A stretch of DNA of 64,000 nucleotides from Pogostemon cablin. Its lineage: Eukaryota; Streptophyta; Magnoliopsida; Lamiales; Lamiaceae. The translations under genes and the position numbers were made by a program. Shown here piece after piece: positions 12,439 to 25,234 of this stretch. The DNA lies in assembly GCA_023678885.1 (NCBI GenBank), contig CM042972.1, positions 11,614,501 through 11,678,500 on the forward strand. The letters run 5' to 3'. Each line of letters starts with the position of its first letter. Positions within the stretch are counted from its first letter, which is position 1. The notes below the pieces were generated by a model, which worked only from the letters and a program-made list of their open reading frames with translations, was not told the origin of the DNA and searched no databases.

Positions 12439-15190
12439 AAAGAGGTCGCCCACGATTGCATGGAAAATTCCTTTGAAGACAATCCAAACCAGAAGGTAAA
12501 GCACTAAGAGGAAACAAAAAGACTAGTTATGACCAATATACTTGAGATGATGAGACATATATAAAAACCAACAAATGATCCCATGACAAAAAAAAAATAG
12601 AGGTATAACATAACGTTTCTAATTTTATAAATTCACCTGTTAATAGAACCTTCATTAAGGGTAAAATTGTTGGAAACCAAATTACTGCACCCAAAGAAGA
12701 CATTCAAGTCGGAAAGAGAACTAGAGCAGTGAATACTACTCTCTCCGTCCCGCTAAGCTCCACTCTTCCTTTGTAAATTACAAAGGAAGAGTGAAGAGCT
12801 TAGCGGGACGGAGGGACTATCAATTAACAAGGGTAGTGTTTGCTGAGTTATACATTTGAAGATTTTGTGTGCTGATCCAAGATGGAATGCTCCCAGATAA
12901 TTCATTATATGATAAATCTCTGCAAGCAAATATCAGGATGCTTAGCATTAATTCATGGCTTCCTATTGAAATTTGTACCTTTACCTTGTTATAAACATAT
13001 CTTAATTTGTTTCCCAAACTAGAAAACGGAAGCCTAAAAGGATGAACGCTCACATATTCTGAAGTGATGGACTCTTCAGGAATGGTAGTGCACCACTTAA
13101 CTTGTTATTACCAAGAAACCTGAAGATTGTAAGATGCATCGTTAGGGGAGTAGATTTTCTTAATTGATATCTGGATTATAAGGAAGCAGTTAACGAATTA
13201 TTACAAGTTACTGAGAGAAGTGAGATTGAAAATCGAGTTTGGGATTCTCCCCCACAAAATTGTTGAAGCTCAAGTCCCTGAAACATAGGACGACCAATGT
13301 CCCCATCTTGAGATGACAGATGTAAATGAATCTTTTTGTAACATGGGCACTTACAGCAGTCTCAAGCTCTGTAATTCTCCCAAAAATGAAGGTAAGGAAC
13401 CAGAAATGTTATTGTTCCTCAACACTCTGCCAAATTGAGGAGAATAAAAATTAATGAAACCGAGTTAAAGTTGTATAGAATCAGAAGCATTGACTTCTTA
13501 CAAGGTGGACAGAACCTTCATATCTCTGAGGAAGTCCATTGATGAGCTACCATTAGATACATCACTTATTCTCCTAAGTATGTTCATATGTGATCATAAC
13601 GATTAACTTTATTACATCACTGAAAAACATTGTTTAAGAAAAAAATAGAAGAAATGTGCAATACTTACAAGTCATTTAAAGAGGTTAAATTGGAAAATGA
13701 TTTTGGTATTGGACCTTCAAATGAATTCCCTTGAAACCTCCTATAAACATATTGTGAAACGATCAACATAGAACATTGATTGAAGGCAAGATTTCCAGAA
13801 TACAAAAAAGAAGGAATTCCGTCTCACAGCTCAATGAGGTTGGACAAATTTCCTATGAAGTCTAGTATTCGCCCTGTGAATTCATTGCCCAAAGCCCACC
13901 TAAGAAACCAACATTCTTTGAGATTCACATATCAAATAGAATAAAAATGAAGATTTTTCTTCATGTTCTTACAAGGATTTTAGGTTCCGAAGATTAGCAA
14001 ATGTTGCAGGGATTGGACCACTAAATCCACCACTGTTAACGTATCTGCCAACATGAAAAACAACTTAAATATTAAAGAAGTTTTCCTGATAAGTATTTCT
14101 ACTTCAGCCTAACAAGAATCTGAATCAAGATAAGGGGAGACGGCTACACATGTGAAGTCCGAATGTCCGAGATTGTTCAAAATGAGTTACCAATCCATAA
14201 CATATAAAAACTGAAGGGGTGCTTGGTGAGGGGTGATGGAGGTGGACAATGTGAATGAAAAATATTGATTACCATTGATTTTGCTTGGTGTAGGGGCTTA
14301 GAAATCAAAATTCATTAATCATTCCAATTGATACAATAAAGTATACCCTACCCTTCTATTGAAATCACTCATATTGTGATTGTCTCCTTTATAATAACAC
14401 TATCATTCTCTTTCCCAAATTCAAAACAAGAACCCACGGAGAAAAACAGAATTGCTTGGATCAGTTGATTCCTTATTAAACTCCTCAATTTTGATAAGTT
14501 AATACATATAAAACTTACATTTGCTCCAGTCTTGACAAGTTGCCAAGCTCAGATGGTAAAGGACCAGAGAAGTTGTTTGTGCCAAGAGATCTACATATTT
14601 TCAAATACATGAAAATAAGTAAATACTATAGCTATATGCTTGCACTACAAATCAAACATCAAACAGGGTTTCTAATAAGGGATTCCTCGTTTATGGCCAA
14701 TGAAGCAACGTAACTCATATTATTATCATATGGGTGCTAAAACAGGCTTCATTGAGACTGTGACAGCAAAAAGAACCCTCTAAACATAAACAAAAATTTA
14801 AGGACACTCACAATGATCTCAAGTCAGTGAGCAGTCCAAGTGCCTTCGGAACTTCCCCTGATAATGCATTAATGCCAAAACTCCTAATTGCATGCCATCA
14901 TAAAAAATTTCAAGATTTTATCCTTGCAAATAAAAAGAGGACCGAATAGAGAGAGCAAGATGGTATACAAGTACTGCATACGAGTGAGATTTCCAATGGA
15001 TGAAGAAATTGGACCTGTCAAATAATTTTGGCGCAGATCTCTGTTGCAAAAACAAGTCAGGAATTATTTCAATAATTTCATAATACAAGAACAAAATCAC
15101 GATAGAAACTAAACATACAGAACATTGATGTAAATCAAGGACCAAAGCTCATCAGGAATTGGACCAAAAACATCCATTGCATAAACTCGC
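12439..15190 (-). pseudogene. Receptor kinase exons 3-16: leucine-rich repeat ectodomain
   Basis: Nine exons of exactly 72 nt (15190-15119, 15040-14969, 14883-14812, 14590-14519, 14044-13973, 13899-13828, 13740-13669, 13573-13502, 13426-13355) each encode one 24-residue plant LRR with the L-x-G-x-I/L-P pattern. They are followed by exons at 13277-13212, 13119-13054, 12919-12854, 12684-12637 and 12503-12439. The last two carry SNLVSNNFTL and LDCLQRNFPC, the cysteine-containing cap before the malectin domain. All junctions are GT-AG in phase 2 except the last. The intron at 14045-14518 is longer than its neighbours and may hold a small insertion starting ggggtgcttggt. Confidence 0.9.
12739..12817. 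mobile_element. 79-bp palindromic Stowaway-like MITE in a kinase intron
   Basis: The element is almost entirely one inverted repeat. The arms contain CCGTCCCGCTAAGCTC and ACTCTTCCTTTGTAA, with a 2-nt difference between arms and almost no loop. TA dinucleotides flank it (12737-12738 and 12818-12819). It lies inside the 169-bp intron 12853-12685 and makes up nearly half of it, leaving both splice sites intact. Confidence 0.85.
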
Positions 15191-15269
15191 CTGCATAATC
15201 AAGAAAACTGGAAGATCATCATCGTTACAGAAGAAATGAAGCCACATCATACATACTTCAACAACTTAC

Positions 15270-15447
15270 AGAGCAGTGATGTGACAAACAGAGTTATTAA
15301 CAAAGGAGCAATCGCATTTGATGCCAGGATTAATGTCGCCGAGTACAGTTGCATCAATGGCGACGCCGCTACACAACTCGCCGCTAATATTACAACCATT
15401 TGTGGCTGAAATCCTCCAACTTCTGAATATGTTGTTCAAAGCTCTTG
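15270..15447 (-). pseudogene. Receptor kinase exon 2: N-terminal cap before the LRRs
   Basis: Encodes RALNNIFRSW, CNISGELCSG and CDCSFVNNSVCHIT, the cysteine-bearing N-terminal region typical of LRR-VIII-2 kinases. The acceptor ATTACCAG precedes position 15447. The first two bases, CA, complete the Ala codon begun by exon 1. The left breakpoint of the 20.5 kb duplication falls inside this exon, near 15368-15369. Confidence 0.9.
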
Positions 15448-17533
15448 CTGGTAATCAGAGTACGACAACGTAAATAATTTGTAAATTTTGGAATCCTTCT
15501 CTTTATAAACAAGCGATTTTGAAATAAATTTGGGAGTTAAACGGCTATGCACCTATGCGCCAGTGCATCTAACCCTAAATTTACACGTGCACTATGCACG
15601 ATACGTCTGAACGTAAATTAAGTTTTAATTTAATGTCAATATTAAATTAAATAAAATAAAATTATAAAAAATAAAATAAAAAACTATCCACTAACCCTTA
15701 ATTTACGTATATAAACTGTAGGTTCATAGATACACTTTAGAATTATCCTAAAAATCAAAGCGTCTTTTGTCAAAATTGGTGAAAAAAAAAACCATAAAAT
15801 TTTTGGTGCTATCTTCGACGATATAATTTCATATACTCCACTCTCTCTCGGACAAAGGTTTCTATTTTCTTTTTACGCATAAATTAAGGAGTATTATTAT
15901 TTTAAGTGTATAGTTAATTGTATTAGTAATGAGTGGTGGATCAATACTCCATCTCGGTCATATATGAGACCCCTTTATTAAAAAAATAAATAAAAATATT
16001 TGAGTGAGATATTCAATATAATAAAATAAAAAAATTTTTGGGGAAATGTACTTGATTGAGGTTAATTTGAGTTTGTAGTCGTAAAGACTACTACCTCACT
16101 TCTCACTCTTTTCCATGTTTGTCTCACTGCACTTTTGACTTTTCACTCTCGTAAAAAATCCAAAATAAATCATTTCTGATTATATCATACTATTTTTAAA
16201 AAATATCACTTTTATATAATTCACATAATTTATTTTATTATATATTTTATTATTTAAAAATATCACGATAATCCTAAAAATCAATAAAATTAATTTTTTA
16301 AAAAAAAACTTTTCTTAAATTTTGTATTTACAGTAACGGTGAAGAGTTTGATGGAACGGAAGAAGTAAAAAAGAATTGATTTGAATTTTAAAATATTTTT
16401 AATTTATAGAGCTTAATTTTGAAAATAATAGTGTAATATTTTCATGTGATGAAATGATTGAAAAAGAGAGATAAGATATTAAAAAAAACAAATAAATATT
16501 TGTGTAAATCGGGTTCACGGTGTAAATCATGTAGTCCCCCTTCCAATTCTATATATTATTGTTAGAGTATTTAAATTAATGGGGACCACAACATTTATAA
16601 AAGTTTATGACGCCGGTTTACAAGAGATTAACTCAAAAAATTAAAATTATATATAGAGAGAGAGAAATAGAACATAATTAAAAGGAGTCTCTTTAAGATA
16701 ACTCGTCTGGTAGTTTTTTCTCTATTTGAAAAAAATTCTCAAATAATAAGAATATTGATTTTTGTTAGAGGCATTTCAGTTTTGCTCAAATATTTCATTT
16801 CAAAATAATATTTTTCACCAATTTCATTACCTCACTTTTGTAAAATACTAATTCAGTTTTATGATTAAGTTCCATAGAATCAGAAAAATTAGATATTTTA
16901 AGGAAAAAATTATCCATTTTATGACAACTATTTTGAAGAAATTAAGTTTTATGAAACTATATTTTGATTTTAAATTCGATAAAAAGTATGAGAGATTGTG
17001 TTTTTTTAAATTTAATAAATGTATTTAAATTGAGTATGTATTATGTTAACATTTTTTATTTATACTTCGAATTATTCATAAAATAATTCACTGCACCACT
17101 TTCACTTTTTATTAATATAGTATCACTTTTTATTAAAATATTATCACTTAGAATCCGCCTCACAAAATGAGTTTTGTGAGATGATCTCACACCATCTTTG
17201 CCTTATTAATAACAGTGATTTCTATTTTGTTCATGTTCAACCTTAATCAATCAAGACATTGATTCGATCTCTAATCTGATACATACCTATAAAAAGGTTT
17301 GGGAGTAAGTTCATGTGAACTCGATTCACACATTCAACTTATTTTTATAACATTATTTATGCGAAAATAACTCTTTAGTGAAATGAACTATTAGTCATGT
17401 GAATGAAAATTATTATTTATCTTAACAAGAATATAAAAAAAATAACACATCATCATTTGAATAGTGTAATATTTGTCATTTGAAAGAGTAATAATTTATT
17501 TCTGTAAAGAATAAATTTTCACATATTAAATAG
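15448..17533. other. Intron 1 of the kinase, AT-rich proximal part
   Basis: No gene is visible. A block at 15540-15730 with tgcacctatgcgccagtgc and repeated tttacgt words looks like a worn transposon end. Possible decayed MITE-like ends lie at 16085-16370. The matching region in copy 2 is 35967-38052. Confidence 0.5.
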
Positions 17534-18760
17534 CACTACAAAAAAATTTGCTGAATTGAAATGGTTTTAGAGACGGTAATATATGCTTTGAAATGGTTAT
17601 TCGATCGTCTACAATTTGTGTATAGCAAGTAATAGAGACATCACCTTCTCAATTTAAGACGGTCTATTTTGATATTGTATTTGCAATAGTTCTATATCAA
17701 ACTGAATCGATTATTTTTTAGACAACATATTCCATCTAAATTTGAGGGTTTGTTGTGTCTATTTGAGACGGTTTTAGAGACGAATGTGTCGGCGGATCAA
17801 AGAGTCGGACCGGATAATTTAGAGATAAACACAATTTTAAATGGAGAAAATATTAGAAATGACTTTTTGCGGTTTCAATTTAAAGATGATTTTTTACCAT
17901 CTCAATTGGTAAGGACGGTGACACATTGGGGCCCTATGGGGAACTGGTCCCGCTAAAATTTTAAAAATAATTACCATATATATGTAATAAAAATTATTAT
18001 ACTTTGATGTGGCTAAATGGTAGGCGCTCACTTCTCACATGTGATGGTCTCCAGAGTAGGAAATCTGTCATTTTATACTCCTTTTTTATTATTATTATTT
18101 TTTTTAATAATTTATCTAATTCTTTTTTTCTTTTGCCTGTTCTAATTCATTTTTTAAAAACCAAATTATCTAAAAATCCCCCCTCCCTTATTTTCTTATG
18201 TTTTATCATTTTTTTTTTCGATTTTTCTTGCATAGAATTCTTTTCTTCTCATTTTTATATACTTATACATTTTTTTCTTTTAATACTTTTATAAATTTTT
18301 ATTGAAATTTTTTAAAATAAATGGAGCATTTTTTTTTTAAATATATATTATCATTTGTTTCTTTTAATTATTTTTATCTATTTTTTTATTGTAAGATTTA
18401 AAATAAATATGAGATTTTTCCTGATAAAGAAATTTATAATACTTCAAAATATTTTTTACTTGAACTATTTAATAGAAACCATAACGTTATCAACATAAAG
18501 TTTCTCTTTAATAGTTTTCACCATATATTAACATATATTAATGGGATAAACGCACGTCACCTGATACACATAAGAAATTTTATTCTTAATTTTATTGAAA
18601 AATACTAAATTATAAAAAATAAAAGTTTCCTAAATTAATGTGTGAAAATTATTATAAGATATAAAGATAAATTGAGCACCTGCCCGGAAATCCTGGCACC
18701 ATCTCTGTCAATTAGAGACGGCTTTTTATGGTCTCTAATAAGTTGCATGTGTGAATTGGT
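17534..18760. mobile_element. CACTA (En/Spm)-like transposon remnant, copy 1
   Basis: Starts CACTACAAAAAAATTTG, the standard plant CACTA terminus, followed by repeated GAGACGG/AAGACGG words (17569, 17656, 17767 and 18716), as in the subterminal repeats of this superfamily. No transposase frame and no second CACTA terminus are visible, so the right boundary is approximate and the element is non-autonomous or truncated. It sits inside the kinase's intron 1. Confidence 0.6.
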
Positions 18761-19404
18761 TTCACACTAAGTTACTCTCAAACCTTTTGCTTTATATAAG
18801 AATCTTAACACTTCCCCCTATATTTGTTATATTAAACCGTTGATTTGAATTTTAAAACATGTTTGGTTTTTATTTTGCAAAGTGAAATTATATTGTTGGT
18901 TAATGATTGATTGATAGAAAAGTATGATTTAGAAAAGAATAAAAAAAATATCGTGAATGTGTGGGTAAAAAAAAATTAAAAAATTATAACTAATAAATTC
19001 ACAAAATCTAATCTATCTATTTATCTATATCTATACTACTATAAAAGCAAAATAATTTGCTTCAATTTTGACCATTTTTATCAAATTTGACCTAAATCTT
19101 TCCTATTTTGAAAATCCAATTTTAAATCCTGACCATTCATCATTTAATAATAAATCTCAAGCATTGATTTATTTTGCTTATTTATTAAAATTTTTTAATT
19201 AAAATTTTGGTGTCATTTTACAAATATAAATTAATTTCAAGGACATTTCTGCAATTATATTAAACATTAGGAACAAAACTACCTCTCAAACCCTAATCAA
19301 TCGTATTTCTCCCGTCAAAGTAGAGAGAACTATCTCCTCTCCGCAATCACCTTCTTCAATTCTCAATCACTTATTTCTTCATTGGCCTAAAATCTTCTAT
19401 AAAC

Positions 19405-19527
19405 GAAGGACAATATCATGGTGATGGAGGCTGGAGTGGTAGAGGCTACAACGGTGGAAGCAAGGGCTATAGTGGTGGTTGTGGCGAAGGTGGCGGTGAT
19501 TACAAATGGAGGCGATGGTGGCTATGA
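19405..19527 (+). pseudogene. Glycine-rich protein fragment, copy 1
   Basis: The plus strand reads an open stretch with GDGGWSGRGYNGGSKGYSGG and further Gly-Gly repeats to a TGA at 19525-19527. It resembles the glycine-rich (RGG-like) tail of plant RNA-binding or cold-shock proteins. No start codon or full domain is present. Its position just inside the Helitron-like start suggests a captured exon piece. Confidence 0.5.
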
Positions 19528-20126
19528 GTGAACCGTCGCTGTTATCGCCGGGGTATGCCGCTAGCGTTTCTGCCTTTGTCATTCATTATTCATTTTGTTT
19601 GAAATAGATTTTCTTATTATTAAAATTGTGATATCACATCTGATTTTATCCTCTGATATCACATATGATGTTAATTAAGTCTTAATGGCTTTTAGTTTGA
19701 GGATGTCAATCCATTTTATGCTCTGATTTTATCCTCTTGGCGTAATTTCAATTTTGAATGTGATCTATATTGATTTTAATAACTATTTTTTTCTTTTTTC
19801 TTTCTATAGTTGCAAGGATACACTCAAATGTATTAACTTTTAAAGATTTGGAAGGTACCATGCACCTATGATTGGTTTATTTAACATCTCCAGTTTTAAG
19901 ATTGTCACTTTATATGCTATAATATATTGCTGCCTATAATTTTGAGTAGTTGTGCTTACTTTGCTTCATGATTAAAGGTTTTAGACACTACCACCATGGT
20001 TTCCGGCACCCTCTTTAGGATGGCTTTAGATTTTAGATGTTTCCATTTACAATTGTGATATAGTATATTAAGATCTATGTACTTTGCATTTCCTTTTTAT
20101 ATTTTATACTGACCTTTGTTTGCAAG

Positions 20127-20330
20127 TCAAATATATGAAGTCATGGAGTAGTTTATTGAACCAATGAGAGAAGCTAGCTATTTGGAACTCAAACATTTAC
20201 TTTTTATTGGAGGATTTGATATGAAGTTATAGCTTGATGATGTGTAAAGAAGAATTCATGTTGTGGTTGCTACTCCTGGAGGGCTAAAGGATATGCTAGC
20301 AAAGAAGAAAATTAACCTTCACAACTGTAG
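20127..20330 (+). pseudogene. DEAD-box RNA helicase (RH35-like) exon fragment, copy 1
   Basis: In one frame the plus strand reads QIYEVME then stop, FIEPMREASYLELKHLLFIG, a region with two more stops, then HVVVATPGGLKDMLAKKKI. This matches the region around motif Ib (TPGRL) of the plant DEAD-box helicase 35/ABSTRAKT group. The Arg of TPGRL is Gly here. The piece follows a CAAG-type acceptor and ends at CTGTAG/GTATAT, so it looks like one exon copied with its intron edges. With three stops and no other helicase motifs it is a dead fragment. Confidence 0.8.
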
Positions 20331-20724
20331 GTATATGACATCACCTCTACTTTCCATAGTCTATACTTTCATTTATATGTCTTATTTTTAACGATATTTT
20401 GTGTAATATTTTCTAGTATCATTTTAAGCTAGAATTGCCAATTTATATCTTTGTGCTGCATTTTCCATGATTCCCTTCACTTCTCTCACACTTAAATAGG
20501 AGATTGTGCATAATCTTAATTGGATTTTAATGTTTTTCCACTAATATGTTTCTAAAAATGATAATTATGTTGCAAGTCATTGAGTCCACTTGCTTTTGAC
20601 CTCGCCCTTCCATGAGTTCATTACTTCCAAGTGTTTTACAACTGATATTGGGTGGAGCTGTTCTAAGTTTTGCCAGCTTCTGATTACACCTTTCTATATT
20701 ATTAACTAATTGTGTTTGTTGCAG

Positions 20725-21050
20725 TACATGTAGGAGCAAGGGAATTTTATTTGATGTAATTGACCATATAAAATCACTTTCTGATCAAGATCCTTTTGGA
20801 ATTACGTTACACATGTTGGTTCTCAGGTCACTTCTCCAACTCTTTCTTCGTTACAATAATTTTATATGTTATTTTGATTGCATTGCACTTTCTTGCCAAG
20901 ATTGCTTTTTTTTCTTGCCAAGATTGCTTTTTTTAATTCTTTTTTAATTACTTTTTATTAAGTAGTAATTTGGTGTAATTGTATTTCATGCAGTTATAGG
21001 AATAATGTTAGCTTTCTAGCAAAGCACTATTGTAGACCCATTGATCAATG
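20725..21050 (+). pseudogene. Two unrecognised exon-like fragments, copy 1
   Basis: Between TTGTTGCAG and TCTCAG/GTCAC (20725-20826) one frame is fully open and reads SKGILFDVIDHIKSLSDQDP then FGITLHMLVLR. A second piece after CATGCAG (20994-21050) reads YRNNVSFLAKHYCRPIDQ before a stop. The pyrimidine-rich acceptors and GT donor suggest real exons of one gene copied with an intron. I do not recognise the family and assign no function. Confidence 0.4.
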
Positions 21051-21060
21051 AAGATAATAT

Positions 21061-22229
21061 GACACTAATGATAATGGTAATTTTTAGTTTCTTTAAACTA
21101 ATTTAAAATTTTATTTTCTAACATGTAATTCGAGTGATTGCTTTTGATATGGGCATTTGGCCAATAAATTAAATGGGTTTCGAATATCTTGCTAAGCTTC
21201 TCTCTAGGGTAAAATAATATAGTTTTTTAAATTGTATTATGTTCTCACTGAAATCTCGCTTGAGCTTATACTGTGTGATAATATTCTTCATGAATCATAT
21301 TCCCGCACAGATTTATACATCGTGTGACCCACGAGATATGAGTTTTAATCGATATACACTTGTTAGAGATATATAGCAACTCAACCAGTTTATCAATGAA
21401 ACTCAACAAGCTCGCTATACCCCAGAACTCTTGAACATTTAACATAAGTTGATATATCTCTTTTCAATTCCTGAATTTGTCAGAGCATATTCAACCCTTT
21501 TGCAAAAAACTATGTATTCATAATCAAGACTCTGCTTGATTGACTAGTCAATGAATCACAATAGTATATGTTAAATTAAGACGTTATTCCCATCTCACTA
21601 AGTATCTACAGTCTCCCACTATAGCTGTTTTCCTAGACATGTACTGCATCGCCGTTATTAACCATAGCTCTTTTGGTAACATGCTAAAGTAGCAACACCA
21701 AAGTGAAGACTTAGAAAATAGTAGAAAGTCATAAGGGTAACCAATAGATAAGGACTCATACTTTTGAGAAAATAGGGATTATTTTCTCAATCCTGTTGGG
21801 GTCAACTTAGCACATGTCGTTTTCATAAAACACATGTCACAATGTCTTTAAATTCCTTCCAAGAAAGCATATGTCATATTTCATCTAATTTAGACATCGT
21901 GTAAATTAGAGTTCAAGTGTGTCCCATACACTTAACCCGGATATCCTTCCTCCAACGTATAGGATCTCCGTCGTTTTAGCTTTACAACAAGCTGGATTAG
22001 ATTCGTGGCAAAATCTATCCCGATTACATTAACTATCGTAATCTCATCTCTGCGCTCCCACTAAGCCAGAGGCGAATGCTCGTATGAGAGAGCTAATCAT
22101 AACTTGCCGACATACTATTATATATGAACCATCATATATAATTAATAAAATATATATGTATAGTTAACCATTAACTATTCCATTAACATACACAAACATA
22201 TTCAATACATCGTTTTAAATCCTTCGCAA
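21061..22229. other. Probable 3' non-coding tail of element B (copy 1)
   Basis: There is no coding frame. Two AGTGGGAG polypurine-tract-like sites on the minus strand (21613-21620 and 22055-22062) fit the 3' end of a minus-strand copia element. However, I find no second copy of the element B LTR here, so the 3' LTR is lost or too decayed to see. The copy 2 counterpart is 41569-42736. Confidence 0.4.
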
Positions 22230-22249
22230 ACTCAATCCCTTTATATGTA

Positions 22250-24870
22250 CTATGTATACATATCTAGGAATTGGTTTGGTAAAAAGATCTGCTAACATCA
22301 AACGAGTAGAAATGTAACTTAGAATCAATTTTTTCTTATCTGCAATATCTCTAACAAAGTTGAACTTCGTGTCAATGTGTTTGGTTTTTTCATGATATTT
22401 GGGGTCTTTTGTGTAAGTAATAATCGTCTGATTATCACAATTAACTAAAAAATAGCTCCCACTGGAGTGTTTGAGACCTCCAAATATTTCATGAATCTTC
22501 TAAACCAAATAGCCTCTGAACTGCAGACGCACATGCCAAAAACTCGACTTCCTTAGTGGACAGTGCTATGCAAGTTTGTTTCTTGCTACACCGTGAGATT
22601 GCTCCATCGTTGAGCAAGAAGACATAACCGGGAGTTGATTTATGTTTATCTAAATCACACTCCAGTCAGTATCTATATACCCATTCAGTGTACTGTTATT
22701 CCCTTGATAATAGATAGAATAGTCTGCATCATTAGCATATGGTACTCTGGCCATTTCATTCTTTTTATCTTGAGTCTTAGGACACATCTGCTGACTCAAT
22801 GATTCGCCTTTCACAATGGGAGTATCTATAGGTTTGCAGGTGTCCATCTTGAACCGTTCTAAAAGTTTCTTGATGTACGTCTCTTGAGACAAACCCAATA
22901 ATTTCTTTGAACGATCCATATGGATCTACATACCAAAGTATGTACTCTGCTTCACCCATACTTTTCATTTCAAAATTTGAAGACAACCATTCTTTTATGG
23001 TTTCAAGATACTCTTTGCTATTTCCAGCTAGTAGTATGTCATCCATATACAAGGATAGAATCATAAAACAACCATTGGACTGTTTAACGTAAACACAGTG
23101 GTCTTTGTTTATCATAACAAAGTCCCTAGACTTGATTTGACTTCATAGACTCCATTTCCTCTTTCATCCATTTCTCCTTTACCGGATAAGTTAGAGCTTC
23201 TTTAACGTTTCTGGGCTCTTCCTCATCAACAGGAGAAACATCTTCATTTTCTGGTGAAACTAAGAAGTCTTGTTCTTCAATATCATAATGCCTCTTGGGC
23301 ACATATTTTCTAGAACTTTTTCGAGATAGATGTTGATGGTCTTCTGTAGACAAAATGCTCTCATTTGGAATCGTCTGATCCTCAATTGGCAAATATCTAT
23401 CAAGATCCACACCATCACCTAAACTACTACTCCCACTTTGATTCTTGTAGGTATTGGTTTTCTACGTTCTCAAAATTAGGTTCGGCATCCCTGATGCCCC
23501 CTCTACTAGGAAATTCAGTTTCCAGAAAAATGAGCATTACGTGATTCTGTCTCAGTTAAGCTCCCATCGTGATCTCCTATGAACACGTAACCTTTAGAAT
23601 GTACGCAGTATCTTATGAAGATACACTTTTTTTCCTCTAGGACCCAACTTTCCATACTGACTCGATGAACCACGTATGTAAGCTGCTGATCCCCAAGTTT
23701 TAAGGTTACTCAAGTTAGGTTTTCTACATGTCCAATGTTCATAAGAAGTCGAATCAACTGACTTAGAAGGCACGCGATTAAGCACATAAGCTGTCGTGTG
23801 TAACGCATCTCCCCAAAAGAAGATCGGTAGATTAGCTTGTGCCATCATGGATCTAACCATCTCCAACAAAGTACTATTCCTTCTTTCAGCAAACTGTTTT
23901 GTTGCGGTTTTATAAGGAACAGTTAATTGTCGGATTATACCCTTTTCATTACAAAATTCCTTGAATTGTTCCGAAAGATATTCACGTCCACTTTCAGTTC
24001 ATAAAACTTTGATAGATTTATCCTTTTGATTTTTAACTTCACTTAATAATCTTCTAAAACAATCCAATGCTTAAGACTCATGAGATATCAAATAGACATA
24101 TCCAAAACGTGAATAATTATTAATGAAGGTAATGAAATAGTGAGCTTCATGTCGTGCTTTCACATTTACAGGAACACATATATTGGAATGGATTATTTCC
24201 AATGAAGATTCAAACCTAATAGCTTTACCAAAAGGTTCTCTAGTCATTTTTCTAGCAAGACAGTGTTCGCATTTAAATAATTTGACTTTAGAAGAAAGAT
24301 TCAACAATCCTCCCACAAGTCTTTCATCCTATCTCGCCCAGTATGACCTAATCTAGCATGTCAAACATCATCATTCACATTTGCATTGCTAGAAGAACAA
24401 GCATTTAGCGAATATGAATAATCATCATAATAACTAAACGTCATTCTATTACAATTTAAAACCATAAAGTCATCAGTCACATGTCCAGATGCATAACAAG
24501 TATTATCAATGCCAATTACCATAGTGCTTTTAGTAAATCATAACCCAAATTAAGTAGAACCGAAATAAAAATTGGATTTCGCGTGATTACGGAGCATAAA
24601 GAACATCATGTAGAATAAAGACCCTAACCATTGTCAAGGTTCAATCTACAAGTCCCAAGTCCTTTGACTTTGACCCGTGCATTGTTTCCTACATATATCC
24701 ACTTAGTCCCCTTCGGAACACGACTGGAATGTACAAAGTCCCTCTATCTCTTGTCACATGGTCCATTGCTCTTGAGTCTATAATCCTCAAAGGATAAGAA
24801 TCAGACAGCCAGACAGTACTCGAGACATTAATTTCACACAAAACAGAATAAGATTAATCTACATTGTTCC
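22250..24870 (-). pseudogene. Element B zinc knuckle-integrase-reverse transcriptase-RNase H relic, copy 1
   Basis: On the minus strand: a CCHC-like zinc knuckle reading CYNHSKLDHYAREC near 24870; an integrase piece with LFKCEHCLARKM and TFINNYSRFGYVY (24316-24071); an integrase tail with FFWGDALHTTAYVLNRVPSK (23869-23594); a linker; and reverse transcriptase with YMDDILLAGNS (23115-22900), where YMDD holds the catalytic aspartates. The RNase H region continues to about 22250 in broken frames. No long open frame survives, so the element cannot move by itself. Relative to copy 2 it differs at two codons (Arg/Ser and Phe/Ser) in the first integrase piece. Confidence 0.82.
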
Positions 24871-25234
24871 TCCTGGGCTCAGGGCATTCACGAGCATAAT
24901 GATCAAGCTTACTATGATTGTAACATGGCATCTTGCTTTTATTTCTTATTTTTTTGTCACTTTTTTTTTCTTTTTCCGTTCATCAGCTTTAGTTGTTGGA
25001 TTATTGTCAGGCTTACCACCACTACTATCAGATCGTCTTCTCTTCTTTCTCTTCTTTCAATTCCTTTTTCTTTAGAAGCCCGAAGCTCCTTTGGAAGTAG
25101 AACTGACATAAAAACCCTAGAAGAAGGCTTTCAGGCTCCAAGCCTCTCATCTTCTAGCCCAACATGATGAGCAACATCATTGAAAGTTTAATGTTTTTAT
25201 TGAGAGTCAAGTTGACTTTGAGATGTTTCAACGA

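Larger units (their letters stand above)
19030..21060 (+). mobile_element. Possible Helitron 5' end with fragments of host genes, copy 1
   Basis: The sequence A-TCTATACTACTATAAAAGC at 19029 onward matches the usual look of plant Helitron 5' ends (TC start after an A). Downstream come plus-strand pieces of apparently unrelated genes with intron-like gaps between them: a glycine-rich exon, a DEAD-box helicase exon, and two unrecognised exons. Helitrons are known for such capture. I did not find the expected 3' hairpin with CTRR end, so the right limit is only the last exon-like piece. Insertion of copia element B may have separated the end. Confidence 0.45.

Noticed and set aside
16085..16370. 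Possible extra Stowaway MITE in intron 1
   Set aside because: The ends (ctacctcacttctc and gaacggaagaagta) are only loosely inverted and too decayed to support a call.
15840..17530. Search for a signal-peptide exon in the 2 kb directly upstream of exon 2
   Set aside because: Minus-strand ATGs checked here are followed by basic or short frames ending quickly. The exon at 30028-30136 fits far better in sequence and phase.
18004..18294. 96-codon hydrophobic frame, possible membrane peptide (also 38523-38813)
   Set aside because: It is translation of T-rich DNA within the CACTA remnant; the Phe/Leu/Ile run reflects base composition.
21240..22230. Search for the 3' LTR of element B
   Set aside because: No stretch resembles 27857-28403. 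The tgttgggg at 21796 has no LTR-like sequence after it, and no TG...CA pair could be defined.
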